A stretch of 64,000 bases of DNA from Symbiodinium natans (taxonomy: Eukaryota; Sar; Dinophyceae; Suessiales; Symbiodiniaceae), in NCBI GenBank assembly GCA_905221605.1, contig CAJNDS010002490.1, positions 999,001 to 1,063,000 on the forward strand, written 5' to 3'. The notes beneath the pieces are model-generated. The model ran no database searches and had not been told where the DNA came from. It was given only the letters and a program-made list of their open reading frames with translations. How positions within the stretch are numbered: position 1 is the stretch's first letter; each line of letters opens with the position of its first letter. Shown piece by piece: positions 10,488 to 21,349 of this stretch. The position numbers were made by a program, and so were the translations under genes.

Positions 10488-11288
10488 ATGGCAAATGTTG
10501 ACATTTTCATGGGCCTTACAGATGCGGATGTAAACAAGGCAGTGTCGTGGCTGGAAGACGCGCGCCACATGCCGGCGACTAGTGGCTTTTCACCAGCGCA
10601 ATGGCTGTGGCACTGGCTTTCGTCTTCACCAGCCTTTGTACCTTTAACGGAGGCTGCGGAAAAAATGGATACCGTCTTTGGCTTTAGCTCTGGCGATTGG
10701 GCTTTTCATTGGGTTGAGGAAATGGAAAAGGCCGCTCCAAACCCGGGCGCAGCAGCTTCCCAAGCCGCGCCGGCACAGACGGCTTTTGACAGCAAGTGGC
10801 CGCATTTTCCTAATGGCCACCGTTCCCTTGGACTGGCCCCCGCTGATCTTCTCCGTGCACATGTATGGTTGGAAGAGGCCGCTTCCTTCGATGGTACCGG
10901 TGGCTGGACGGAAGACGACTGGCTTCGCTTTTGGATGGAGCAGGACTCGGCCTTTGAGACTTTGCTTCAGCGCGCCAAGGAGGCGGGCCATGGCTGGAAC
11001 ATTGGCCAATGGCTTTGGCTTTGGGTGTCGCAAGCCGACCGACCCCAGCCCCCGCCGGCACCTCCTTTAAGCACTGTGCCGCCTTTGGCTACTGGCATGG
11101 GGCCGGACGCCTTCCCGCTTAGCCAGCACAACGAGACGGTAATTGTCCAGCAAATTTACTGCCGCTCTACGTGTCAAGACTGTGGTGCTGGCCATTGCGG
11201 GGTTGTTCTTACGCGCGAAGATCTACCTCATCGGCACCGCTGTGGCATCTGTTACAAAGCTTTTAGGAGGGCACAAGGGCAACCCTGA
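10488..11288 (+). CDS. Hypothetical protein with duplicated Trp-rich domain and Cys/His tail, ORF4 of the block
   Basis: The 266-residue reading starts at MANVDIFMGLTDADV. Two homologous segments of about 75 residues are visible (about residues 10-85 and 120-195). Each starts GL-x-x-AD, then has WLE-x-A, a G-[FW] turn, WL-x-x-W, an AF-x-x-L segment and a final W-x-x-x-W. The C-terminal 45 residues carry CRSTCQDCGAGHC and later HRHRCGIC, enough Cys and His for one or two zinc sites. No known family is recognised. Internal duplication together with a metal-binding tail argues for a real protein, perhaps a nucleic-acid binder; that role is inference. Confidence 0.6.
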   Translation: MANVDIFMGLTDADVNKAVSWLEDARHMPATSGFSPAQWLWHWLSSSPAFVPLTEAAEKMDTVFGFSSGDWAFHWVEEMEKAAPNPGAAASQAAPAQTAFDSKWPHFPNGHRSLGLAPADLLRAHVWLEEAASFDGTGGWTEDDWLRFWMEQDSAFETLLQRAKEAGHGWNIGQWLWLWVSQADRPQPPPAPPLSTVPPLATGMGPDAFPLSQHNETVIVQQIYCRSTCQDCGAGHCGVVLTREDLPHRHRCGICYKAFRRAQGQP

Positions 11289-13045
11289 GATAGCCCTTAC
11301 ATCAGCATTTGGTCTTTATTTTGCCACCCTCTGCCTTGGCTTTGCCCGTTTTGGCGGGGCACAGTACATAGAACGTTGTTGGCCTTGTCTCGCCGCATTT
11401 TCCCTCAGTGAGCTTTAGGCTGCTGGAGGGCGATTGGCATCAAAGCACGCCGATGCAAATCCGAGCTTGCGTGCGGTTTCGAAGCTTCTCTCACTTTTTG
11501 ATTTCGTGTACTTTCCCTCATACATGCTCTCGCGCCCAGGTCTGGCTGTGGACGCTGCTCACATTTTTCCAGGCGCGTCTCTCAGAGTATTGTGTCTTTT
11601 CCTTGGCCCAGCTTTATTGTTTTTGCACTGGGTTTTCGGCTCCTTTTGCATGTCGCTTGCTTCTATCTGTTCTGTGCTGGTTCGGCGTGCTTCACTTTGG
11701 CCCACACAGCAGTCCGAGATCGCAGCCTGGGCTTGCACCTTCCAGGTCCGTCCGCCCTGGGAGGTGTACGTTTGCTTCAGGCCATCCTGGCTTCGCGTCA
11801 AGCTTGCCTTCGTTTTGCCCCAAAAAAAAAATGACATTTGGGGCAGCTGTTCTTTCCTTAATGGGGTTTCCCCGTGCGACGGCGCACGACACCTTATCGT
11901 GCTTCAACGGGTCCCTTTCCCAAAGCCACCCTCTCCCACCGCCCAGCCCTATTTCTTTTTTGGAGGTTTCGGCCTCGGCATGCCGATGCTCTGATCCCGG
12001 CCCATGGGGGTGAGCAACCCGGGAGGCCGTTTCGTTACGTTCGCCTGGTCTGGGCGTTTTGAGCCTTGGGCATTTTCTTTCCGCTGCCTGTCACAGTAAT
12101 GTTGGAACTGTCAATAGGCCTCATGCTGGCTTTCTTTCATTCCAGCGTCACACCAGCCGGTTAGGGGTTCTGGATTCCGAGTCTGTCTCGTGTGTGATCC
12201 GGACCACCTAGACTTTGCCTTTCCTGCCCTGGGAGTTGCTTCGACCCCGCGAAGTGCGTGCCGCAACGAAGTCTGGCCCCTTTTTCCACTCTTTTTGTGG
12301 AGAGTCTTTCTCCTTGAGACTGTAACTGCACTCCAGCTCCTCTGCAGAGCTTCGGCTCTTGAGCTTCAGATTCGCGTCGGCCTGCATACTCTGCCGTGGT
12401 TCAAGAGGTTCCTTACGGTTGGATTTAGGCTTCGTGTGCAATTCGAGGCCATCGGTCCCCCTGGCTCTTTGAACTTTTCCTCAAGGCGTCCGTGGCTCAG
12501 AATGCCAGTGCATGTCAGCATCGGTGAATCCTTGCAGATCATTAGAGCGCGGTGCATTGGTATGTCATCTTCCGCGAAGCCGGCACCGCTGGGCACTCAT
12601 TTGAGCCTTTTCCTTGTGATTTTCCCCTTTTCTAGTTCTCGGGCCCAGGGGCTTCAGCTGGTAAGGTCAGCCTTCCATTCAGGGACATCTCTTTTCCTTC
12701 ACAGGTCTCGGCCCCTGCCACCTCTCACCGCCACCGAGACGGCTTGTCCTCGGAGCTGTTCTCAGTGCGTCCATGGCTCAGAGCGACTCTGCCAGTTTTC
12801 GACCTTTACACCCCAGGTGATCAGTGCGTCGCATTGGGTCGTTTGCTTACCCGCTTTTGTTCTCTCTAACCTACGGAGTTTGCCCCGCTTGCAGCGCTTA
12901 CGGAATTTCACTTGCGTTTGTGCTCTTTTCTCAAGCTTTTGGGGTCCAAGACTGTGTGTGGCGTCTCCCCCATTTGCGATTCTCCCAGGGGCTTTTTGGC
13001 GTTCCTGCCGAGGGGACAAAGAAATTCTCTCCCAGCTTTGCCATT
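11289..13045. other. Long pyrimidine-rich spacer
   Basis: About 1.75 kb of T/C-rich sequence with many CTTTTGC and TTTGGC words. Several long open readings occur because A-rich stop codons are scarce. Their Cys/Phe/Leu/Ser-rich translations look like noise, so I do not call genes. Confidence 0.45.
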
Positions 13046-13357
13046 ATGTCGTCCCAGGACGAGCCTATGTCAGACGCGCGTTTCCACCAGATCCGCAACG
13101 CTGCGGATGGGCCACTTTGGACTGCTTTGACCAAGGATCGGTCCTTTGCGTCCGCTAGGCAAATCCTAGCACACAACTGGAAGGCGCGCTGGAGCATCAT
13201 CCGCCTTGAGAACGACTTAGTCAAAACCCTCCTGGACGCCTTGGCCCAGCATCCTGAAGAGCGGGCTCTTTTTGTCCACAACTTGGCCGAAATGTCCTCA
13301 GAGTCTGAGTCAGAGGAGCTTCCTCCCGCCGAAGCACCAAACAATTCGCGAGGGTGA
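13046..13357 (+). CDS. Hypothetical acidic-tailed 103-residue protein, ORF5 of the block
   Basis: Starts MSSQDEPMSDARFHQIRNAA. The middle is predicted helical (LENDLVKTLLDALAQHPEER), and the tail is acidic and disordered (SSESESEELPPAEAP). Charge balance and helix-like periodicity make it the most protein-like of the small ORFs. No family is recognised. It lies between two long pyrimidine-rich spacers. Confidence 0.45.
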   Translation: MSSQDEPMSDARFHQIRNAADGPLWTALTKDRSFASARQILAHNWKARWSIIRLENDLVKTLLDALAQHPEERALFVHNLAEMSSESESEELPPAEAPNNSRG

Positions 13358-13934
13358 CCCCCTTTTTCTCGAGCCCACAGGGCCTTCCTTTCCTGCGTGC
13401 TTTGTTACGCAGGCTTTCAAACAGCCATTGTACTTACGCTTTCTTTTGTTTGCGCTGTTTCAACTGTTCCATAAGCACTCTGTGCCTCTGCGCCTGGGCT
13501 AGCCTTACTGGGCTTACACCGTGAGATCGTGCAGTCGACATCTGGCCCTTTACGTATGCTTCTTGATTCAAAGACCCCCCTTTGTGATCTTCTTTGGTTT
13601 TTGTTGAGCAGGTCTCACAAGTCTCCGAGTGTGTCACACGGTCATCAAGTCCTTGGCTCACCGCAGTTTTGCGTTTCGGCCCCTCGCGCGGAGGACTTGA
13701 CGGTCTGTGGGGGCCAGCACACGTTTGGCGAAAAGGATGGCTCCATGCTTGTTTGACTGTTCATTGTGAGCATCCGGCCCAGCACTCGCCATGCTGGCAC
13801 GACAGGATTCCCACGTGCGAGATCTTCCGCCCTCGTTTTAGGCACTGTCCCTAAGCCTAGGACTCCTGCATACTGGGTTTCCGGAGGGTAGGATAGGTTC
13901 CTTAGCACTGGTTTAGGGGCTCCTGCCCGCAACC

Positions 13935-14042
13935 ATGTCAGGAGACATGGCCGCTCAGTGGTTCAGATCCGCCGCATCGTCCTTTGGAGTAAATGAGCGG
14001 TTGCAATGCTTTTCTCCGGGTATTTTCCTGCCTTTGGGATGA
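13935..14042 (+). CDS. Hypothetical 35-residue peptide, ORF6 of the block
   Basis: Starts MSGDMAAQWFRSAASSFGV in a good start context (ACCATGT). It is too short to be certain. It might be a small peptide or the start of a spliced reading. Confidence 0.25.
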   Translation: MSGDMAAQWFRSAASSFGVNERLQCFSPGIFLPLG

Positions 14043-14266
14043 CAGTCAGCCTGTCTCTTGTGCTTTGGGACGGTCCAGTGAGCAGCGGCAGAGTCACAGC
14101 ACAGCCTTTTCCCCCGCACGGCCTCCGGCCCTTGTGGCTCTCAGAGAGCCTTAGGGCACTTGCTTGTTACTTTGCATTTGAACATGGAACACTTTGCATG
14201 CCTTTTACTATACATCACTTTGAGGGGGCTCCAACAGCTGCGTATATCTGCCCGCGGGTCGGGCAC

Positions 14267-14566
14267 ATGGACCGCCCTGACGAGGTGGCTTTTCTGAGGG
14301 AGGAAGTCTCCCGTCTCAGGCATCAGGTTGCCATTCTGCAAGGGGACCTGTCGGGCGCTCATCTGACTACAGAAGGGCTTCTCGCGCGTGTCCTCGCTCT
14401 GGAGCAATCGTCCAGTGGGCACACAGTCCGGTTGTCTGACATGGAGGCTGACCTCGAGCTCTGCAACACTCGTCTGGCGGAGGTCCAGGCCTCTCTATGC
14501 GCAGTCATCCAAGGCATTGGATCTGTATTCTGTTCCATGCTCCGACAGTTGGGCAATCGACCCTAG
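14267..14566 (+). CDS. Hypothetical coiled-coil protein, ORF7 of the block
   Basis: The 99-residue reading starts at MDRPDEVAFLREEVSRLRHQ. A heptad pattern runs from about residue 6 to 80 (VAFLREEVSRLRHQVAILQ, later LLARVLALEQ and LSDMEADLELC), interrupted by Gly/Ser around residues 27-35 and 50. The tail is hydrophobic (SVFCSMLRQLG). A coiled coil of this length suits an oligomerising structural protein, such as a capsid-like or scaffold protein of a mobile unit; that is inference. The open frame extends upstream without a better start. Confidence 0.5.
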   Translation: MDRPDEVAFLREEVSRLRHQVAILQGDLSGAHLTTEGLLARVLALEQSSSGHTVRLSDMEADLELCNTRLAEVQASLCAVIQGIGSVFCSMLRQLGNRP

Positions 14567-14813
14567 CCGCGACTTTCGCCTACCACATCCTTGTTGGGGG
14601 ATCGTGTTGTGACACGACTTTCTGCAAGACGACCGGCCTCTTTGGAGCAGTTTTGGTTTTTGGCTCTGCACTTGGCGCTTCGATGTGGCTGGAGCTACAT
14701 TACAATACTCTGCTTGAGCCACCCAGTGAACTGGGGGGCATGCCTGGCACGTCTTCGCTCACTTTTAAAAATTGGGCTGTTCGGTGCGAGCTTTGACTTT
14801 GCCAGTGTTAAAT

Positions 14814-15004
14814 TGGTGGTAAGCTCAGTTTCTCAGCTTTGGCGCAATTCGACTGCTTTGCATTGTGCTTCGAACTCGGAGCTGCATTTCCGGCAAAGTC
14901 AAAAGGAAAGGAGCGAGAGCTTGTGGTAGGTGCTCACTTAGCCTGGAGTTTTCGTAAGGCTTAATGGTGGCTTTGGTAGTGTGGCTTGAACTAGCTGTGA
15001 ACGG
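14814..15004 (+). repeat. Direct repeat DR2, first copy (191 bp)
   Basis: Apparently identical to 15454-15644, 640 bp downstream. Its right end overlaps the first bases of the right DR1 copy, so DR2 and DR1 are contiguous here. Confidence 0.9.
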
Positions 15005-15128
15005 TTCATGTGTTTACTCATGTCTGTTTACTGTTGTGAAAGATCACCGTACTTTGTTGCTTTTGGTTCAAGCCACACACCAAATCATGCAGCTTGCATT
15101 ACATCGCTTGGTAGCTTCGCTTTTCGAT
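15000..15128 (+). repeat. Direct repeat DR1, right copy (129 bp)
   Basis: Matches 7540-7668 with one mismatch. It joins directly to DR2 on its left and to unique sequence on its right. Confidence 0.9.
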
Positions 15129-15453
15129 CCCACCCACCACTCCCATTATGAAGACACATTCCTTCATTTGGGACGGGTCTCGGGACCTTTGTACAGCTGG
15201 AGCTTGCTCATCTTGCACCCGTGTCACAGTAGTGCTTGTTTTCTGCTTTGGGACATGTTCCATACTCGCGAGCTGTCAGCCGGGTCAACCCAAAGGGGCC
15301 CCCATCTTCTATACGGCTGGAGCTGGCCTCGTTTCACGAGAATCCACAAGATCGTTTTTCTTGCCTTGGTCAAGGTCTGTTCAGCTTTGTACCTGTGTTT
15401 CATCGTGCTGGTAAGTTCAGATTCTCTGCTTTGGCGCAATTTGTCTGCTTGCA

Positions 15454-15644
15454 TGGTGGTAAGCTCAGTTTCTCAGCTTTGGCGCAATTCGACTGCTTTG
15501 CATTGTGCTTCGAACTCGGAGCTGCATTTCCGGCAAAGTCAAAAGGAAAGGAGCGAGAGCTTGTGGTAGGTGCTCACTTAGCCTGGAGTTTTCGTAAGGC
15601 TTAATGGTGGCTTTGGTAGTGTGGCTTGAACTAGCTGTGAACGG
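15454..15644 (+). repeat. Direct repeat DR2, second copy (191 bp)
   Basis: Apparently identical to 14814-15004. Just upstream (15421-15453) lies a diverged partial copy of its start (TTTGGCGCAATT). The near identity implies recent duplication or gene conversion. Confidence 0.9.
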
Positions 15645-16046
15645 ATCAGTGTCATACACTGTGGGATCAATCGGTGTAGACCCTTTGTTTTCTGCTTTCT
15701 GCAGGCAGCTCTGTCACGAATGCATCATCCATGAACAACCGGAAATTCTTAAACGCAAACGACCAATCACAACATTGGCTCAGTTCTTCCTCAATTGTCG
15801 ACGGTTGGAACAAGTCTGGAGGTTTCAAGATCTTTCCTCCAGTATCGAACGTATTCGATGTAGTGGGTGCCACTCCTGCACCTTGTCTTAATCCAAGTTG
15901 TGCGGAGAGGCTCTTGCCACCACTCTGCAGCGTACCAGACGTTTTTCCTTTTTCATCTTTTGTCTGCCACCACCCAACGTAACTCTCTTCTTTGGCGGCA
16001 GTTGTCACGTCGCTTCTTTTTGCTTGATTGTTTGTTGTTGCTTCTT

Positions 16047-16526
16047 GAAAGACCGGAGCTATTCGAGTGTTCAGAGCTTGGAAAGAAAGAGAAAAGATTG
16101 TTTGGAGAAATAGAAGAAGTTGTGATCACAATCCTGGAAAGGAGACCTCGAGATCCCGGAGATTACGGAGTTTTCAGCGTGAGAGAGAAAATCAAAGGCA
16201 TGAAAAGCCAAGAAGAACTTGAAAAGTATCTGCCAGCGATAGTGGCCGATAGCGATGAATTGCATTTACTCTGGCAGAGGTTGAAAAGAGGACAGTTCGA
16301 AGCTGAAGACAATGGTTGAAGTGTCGAAAGCGATCGAGAAAGAGTTGAGCGAGAACTGCAAGGAGATCCAGAACCAGTAGAACCGTCACCTAAAGAAGTT
16401 GCAAGACACGAGTTGACACACCTGCCGAAGCGGTGTGGGGGTGCAATGCAACGAGAGGAAGAGAAAGAAACTTTGATGTGGATCGCTAATCTTAATGGAC
16501 TTCAAGTTCACTGGAACGAGAGATGA
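16047..16526 (+). pseudogene. Copia-type gag-pol remnant (pre-integrase region)
   Basis: An open reading rich in Lys/Glu (LFGEIEEVVITILERRPRD, then REKIKGMKSQEELEKYLP) reaches a TGA at 16317-16319 and continues in the same frame to 16526 with VERELQGDPEPVEPSPKEV and HELTHLPKRC. The HELTHLP motif followed by Cys resembles the segment just before the integrase zinc site in dinoflagellate copia polyproteins. Integrase and reverse transcriptase are absent. I infer a decayed retrotransposon; the first part could be gag-derived. Confidence 0.5.
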
Positions 16527-17502
16527 AGAAACTGAAACTGCACAAGAAGTAAAAGACGCACTGTGTCTCAGCTTGGTGATGGTTGATGTGATTCCAGTTC
16601 CGTCGAAGGAAGTGACAACGTCTTGATCGAAGAAGTTTGTCGAGCGTTGATGTTCGAGAAGAAAGTGACAACGGTTTCAGGTTTGGGGTATTTTTTCTGA
16701 AGACTCAGGTTCCAGTTTTAAAACTTGCAGAGCTGGCTTAAGCAAGTCAAAGTTTTTGTGTTTTTGCATTTGAGAAATTAGAGGAGAAGTGACTAGATTG
16801 TTTTAAATCACAGAGGAGAGAGTGGGAGAAAGAGACCCTCTCAAATCTAGAAATTAGAGAAGATTTTTTTTATTTCATTATTCGAAGATCAGAGAAGTAG
16901 AGACGGAGTGTTTTTTTTTTGGTCTCTAGAAGTGGGGATTGAGGGAGGCGCAGCCGTAAGAACTCTGGGATGCCCCCCCGTCTCTCTCTTCGAAGCCTTC
17001 AAAGTCCTCTCGCCTCGCCTTCAAAGCCTTTAAATCCTTCGTTCACTTCGAAGCCTTCGAAACCTTTAGACCTTCAGCCCCTCCCCTTCTTCGACCTTCA
17101 GTTCAAAGGCTTCAAAGACTTTCCTTTGCCGAAGGGAAACGGGATGCAGCCCCGAGCAAACCAGAGACAGCAAGACCACGTACCAACGTGCCACAAATCT
17201 CATCCTTTCTCGCACTCCACAAAACAACTTTTCAAGGCGTTGTCTCAACCAAATGCGGACACGTCACGAAGCGCAAACTGAACAAACTTAGCACACTGCA
17301 CACTTACTTGGTCTTGTGCAAGCTGATCCAAAACATGAAAAAACCATCATTGTCCACAGATTGTGCGCCTTGAGCATGAGACTGGTTGTGCTTTGCGTAT
17401 TGCTCAGAAAATCTTGCCTGTGTTGTATTTGCTTGGAGAAATTCTCCTTGTTATGTTTGCCCAGTTGGTGCCATGTTGTCTTGACGGTACAGAGAGAAGC
17501 AT
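16527..17502. other. No gene; Arg/Lys-codon-rich decay and CTTCGAAGCCTTCAAAG-like repeats
   Basis: About 16980-17125 contains many imperfect CTTCGAAGCC/CTTCAAAG words, a degenerate 10-12 bp repeat. Otherwise nothing is recognised. Confidence 0.4.
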
Positions 17503-17592
17503 TGCTGCATGACTTGGCATGAGCATGTTTGGTGCTGCGTGACTTGGCATGAGCATGTTTGGTGCTGCATGACTTGGCATGAGCATGTTTGG
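17503..17592. repeat. 30-bp tandem repeat, three copies
   Basis: Three consecutive 30-bp units beginning TGCTGCATGACTTGGCATGA, nearly identical. Partial further echoes of GCATGTTTGG follow at about 17615. Confidence 0.9.
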
Positions 17593-19149
17593 TTTTGCCC
17601 AAAGTCCCTAAAGCATGTTTGGGTTGACTGCGACACATGTCTCGTCTTGTTGGCATGGCCGAGGATGAGTTTTGAAGCAGTTGGAACTGCTTGAGAGCAG
17701 TAGTGAAGAAGTGCATGTCAGAACTCTGAGGTTCTGTCTTGTTGCAACTTACTCCGTGTCCCGCCACTTCGTTCATTGCCGTTGGACGTGTAGGATGGGA
17801 GTAGGAGTGCAAAGTGGACTCTGAAGCTTCGCTGTTCTGCTGTTAGGAAGTGACCTGAAGTGCCCGAGTGTATACCAAAGCAGTTGCATTGCTCTTTTGC
17901 TTTACCTCCTTTGTAGAACAAAGTTGAGATGGAATTCGTAGTATTTTGGAGCCCTTCGCTCTTGGAGAGAGCTTGCTGCAAGTGAAACTTTGCTGAACAC
18001 TTTGGTGTTTGGCTTAAGTGCGAAGTGAAAAAAGAGACAGTTGCGCCATGGTAGCGGAGCACTGAGCTCTCTCTTAGGCAGAAGCCCCCCAACCCTCGAG
18101 GATCTATGTTCGAGGAGTGTCTAGGAGCTTTCGATGCTAAAATGCATCAGAGTGCAGTTTCAGGTCTCACAGGAGCATCGCTGAGGCACGTGGGCTCCGC
18201 GCCACCTGACAGGAAGATGAGGGGCAGCGTCGTTCCCTGCGCCTTGTAGATGGGAAGCGTTGGCTCTGCGCATTGTTGAAGGGCGATGGCGGTTTAGGGT
18301 TGCTCTTAGGTTGGGTCTGTGCTCCAGCGAGGCTTATGCCTTCCTGTGGTTGTGGTCCTCCCTCCTACTTTCCTCTCTTCAATCTGTCATGAGGGTTTTT
18401 TGTTGGTTTCCTGCTTCCTGGCAGCGGCCCGTTCGTGTACTGCCTCCAGGTGGGTCGTGCTGGGCCCATCTTCTGGGAATTTGTCGGAGAAGGTCAGCGT
18501 TGAGGCTCAAGGATGAAAACGCTTCTCTCTCGAAGCTTGCCACTTCCTTGAGACAGTGTGACCCAGCTTACCTGCAGTGCTCTTCCGCTTTATGCCTCCT
18601 CTTGTACAGTCGCAGGCGCCCTAGTGAGAGCGAAAATGCTGGGTGTCTGCCCTTGGGACGTGGTTTTGCCCACTCCTGCGTGTTCTCCTCCGTGTGTGGC
18701 GTACAGGGTGTGGTTCCACCTCCTCTCTGGCTGAAGCTGAGCCATCGCTCCGTAGCTGCCGTGGGCCTGACCTCATCTTGGGGGGATGCAGGCATGTTAG
18801 GTCTCACGTAGCTCACGTTTGTAGCCCGGGGTGTGGAGTCAGACGGCCACCCCTGTCGCCGGTGCCAAATTGAGTACCGCTGCCAGCCTAAGATGCTGAA
18901 GAGCCAATACGGCTAAGTTTCTGGCCTACGGGCCGCGCATTCTCGCTTCCGGATGAATTTCAAACCCAATTTTAGAGGGTGTGCCACCAGATCTACGGTC
19001 TGGAATTGCCTGACATTGCTTGAGCGTGCTTCGATGGTGATTTGAACTTCAGAGTAGGTGTTGTGTGCATGTACATAGTGTTTGAACTGTGGTGAAAGTC
19101 GTTCGTTTGTCTTTCGAACGTTGTTCGTTCGTTTTCGAAGCCTGAGTAT
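17593..19149. other. No gene recognised
   Basis: A 183-residue open reading at 18260-18811 (plus) is Ser/Leu/Cys-rich, lies in T/C-rich DNA and has no family motif, so I treat it as unsupported. A second long open reading on the minus strand is also unsupported. Confidence 0.4.
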
Positions 19150-19509
19150 GTGGGACAACTGTTTTCTCTTCGAGGTGAAGTGCCTTTTGACCGAAGTGTA
19201 GGCAACTGTAGACAGCTGGTAGAGGAGCTCTGCAGAGAGTTTGGTACTGCTAGAGTGTGTTTGGAAAGTCTTGCTTTTGTTCCCGAAGGACCTCAGCTTG
19301 CCTGGAAGCCTGCAGAGAGTATTTCAAGCCATGTTCGTTCTTTGGCTCAAGTGTGGAGCCTGGCTCAAGAGGCCTCAGCTCAAGGCCCAAGGCCACGAGC
19401 TTCCGAAGCACGTCTTTCGCTTGTGAGAGAAAAGTGTGCTAGCTACCTGATCAGTCACCTTTTTGCCCCCAAAACACCAGTTTCAAACCTCAATGGAAGC
19501 GGGGACTGA
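19150..19509 (+). CDS. Hypothetical 119-residue reading
   Basis: The reading has balanced composition (NCRQLVEELCREFGTARVCL, then RSLAQVWSLAQEASAQ) and helix-like periodicity. It opens at a GTG with no in-frame ATG that sits well, so it could be a spliced exon or part of a decayed gene. No family is recognised. The downstream DNA to 21246 shows no gene. Confidence 0.25.
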   Translation: MGQLFSLRGEVPFDRSVGNCRQLVEELCREFGTARVCLESLAFVPEGPQLAWKPAESISSHVRSLAQVWSLAQEASAQGPRPRASEARLSLVREKCASYLISHLFAPKTPVSNLNGSGD

Positions 19510-21246
19510 AGCTTCTCTCGCTTGCACCCCACCCACCCACCTAACACCACACATCATGGACTCACCAAGACTTGTTGTGGAGGTAACTTCTGATTGATTT
19601 TCTTGGCCCCTCTTCCAAGCACCTTCACCTTAAGCCACCTGGATTTTTTGGACTCTTGGAACAGAAGTGTTTTTTTTGTTTCCATTTGCAGCGAAAAATG
19701 CAGCCGGACACTGGCTCCACTTTGCAGGCCGTGAAACCATGCGAAACTGGCTGCTCTACAAGGGCCTCCCCAGTGCCAGTTGCAAGTAGTACTTGTGTCA
19801 AGCAACTTACAGGGCCGCGCGGCACAGGGTGGCTGCACTTCTCCGATGAACCTGCATCAAGATCACCAGGTCTGAGCAAGAAAGATGAAACGCTTGCCCC
19901 GCAACACTGACGAATTCTTGAGCATTGCACTCAAGGTGCAATCCCATCCGGACTGTGGGTCGGAAGAAGGGGTCCAAAAATGAGAGCCCTTCTTGCAAAA
20001 AATCCGGACCTAACAAGTCCCTTTTCTTGGCTTTGCTTTTGGTTCCCTTATTCAATTTGCCTTGCATGGCTCTGCCTCAAGCTCAAATTACGGGGCCTAT
20101 TGTTGGTGACGTTTTTTGCGATTTTGAAGCTTTTTTCGGAGTGCATTTTGGCCCTCAAAAAGCTTACATAATCCAATTTTCAGCCGATTTATCAAGCGTT
20201 CCAGAGAGTCACTTGCACATGAGCAGTCACTCTATCAGCAAGTGAAATAGCTGTTTCCAGCAAATCGAAGCTGGCCCTTTCAAGCGACGCCAACTCAAAC
20301 ACTTTTTGGAGCTCCCAAAAGGAGGCCCCAAAACACCACTTGGCAGTAAAGGTGCCTTACAGATTATGGCTACTACGCATCGGTTCTATCAGTAAAACCT
20401 ACCGAGCACAATCAGTAATAGTTGCAAAGATCAGGATATCATAACTCATACACGTGTATTTCTCGTAAACATATTTCAAAAAACAGACGTTTCGTTGCAT
20501 CCCAAATGTATTCACTTATGAAAAGAATCAAACAAGACACTACTACTTTAACTTATCAATATTTCAAAAGACAAAATCAGAATTTGATACATAAATATGA
20601 AGGTCGATCGACTTGATGATAATAATAAGAAAAATAGAGAACCCAGTTTTTTTTTGGATTTTCGCCACGCCACCTTCACGATAAGAATCCTAATAATCGC
20701 AAGCACTCGAAGCGATGCACCATGCAACTGAGCTGAAGCTGTCAGCGAAGGTAGGCACGTTGACTCCTTGTTTGTTCCAGGCAAGAGCAGGTGAGAGTCC
20801 GCAGGAAAATTTTCCTGGCCCACGGATTGTTCCAAGTTCGGAGGAGAAGATTGGGTCAAAGCATGAAACCACTCGCTGCCTTTGGCAGCGAAAAGCACAA
20901 CAGCGAAAGAGCGCAGAACTTGCAAGCAGCGCTGTTGCGCCGACCGTGGCCAAGAGAGAAAAGTACATAAACTAGCGGCTAGCACGGCTAGCACGTCTGA
21001 ATTTGGCAGTTTCAGAAGGGTGATTTGTAGCTGACACACAACTCCCAAGACCCTCCTGCAGAGACAGGCTTTGAGTTCGAAGCACCATGAGGACGCAACA
21101 GAAACGATGAACCCTTGTTCTCTACAACGTGGGTTTGGCGATTTCATAGAGGGGTCATTCTATAGAAGGGATTGAATTGTGAGTACCTAAACGATTCATT
21201 CTATAGATTCCTGGTTTTTTGCAAGAAAATTTCAAATGGTGTATGA
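19510..21246. other. No gene recognised
   Basis: Mixed-composition sequence with A/T-rich stretches (about 20400-20700). No domain motif is seen on either strand. Confidence 0.45.
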
Positions 21247-21349
21247 GTTGGGATGTGCCCCCTTGCACAAACAGTCCTTTACAGGGAGTATAGTACCCCC
21301 CATTACAATGCCTACTAAGGACAGTTAGGAGAAGGGGGAACATCCCAAC
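21247..21349. repeat. Foldback element, family D, copy 1
   Basis: The left arm GTTGGGATGTGCCCCCTTG and the right arm ending GGGGGAACATCCCAAC are complementary, and the inner ACAGTCC / GGACAGT parts also pair. Copies 2 and 3 are at 39249-39350 and 40642-40735. Copies 1 and 2 are followed by similar telomere-type sequence ending in CCTAATCCCCACTGC, so they share a longer duplicated segment. Confidence 0.8.

Noticed and set aside
11408-12013. Several 180-320 residue ORFs in the 11.3-13.0 kb spacer
   Set aside because: The T/C-rich sequence lacks stop codons by composition; translations are Cys/Phe/Leu/Ser-rich with no motif and frames overlap freely.
7540-15128. LTR retrotransposon defined by DR1 copies as LTRs
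   Set aside because: DR1 is only 129 bp, lacks TG...CA ends, and no gag-pol, primer-binding site or polypurine tract is seen between the copies.
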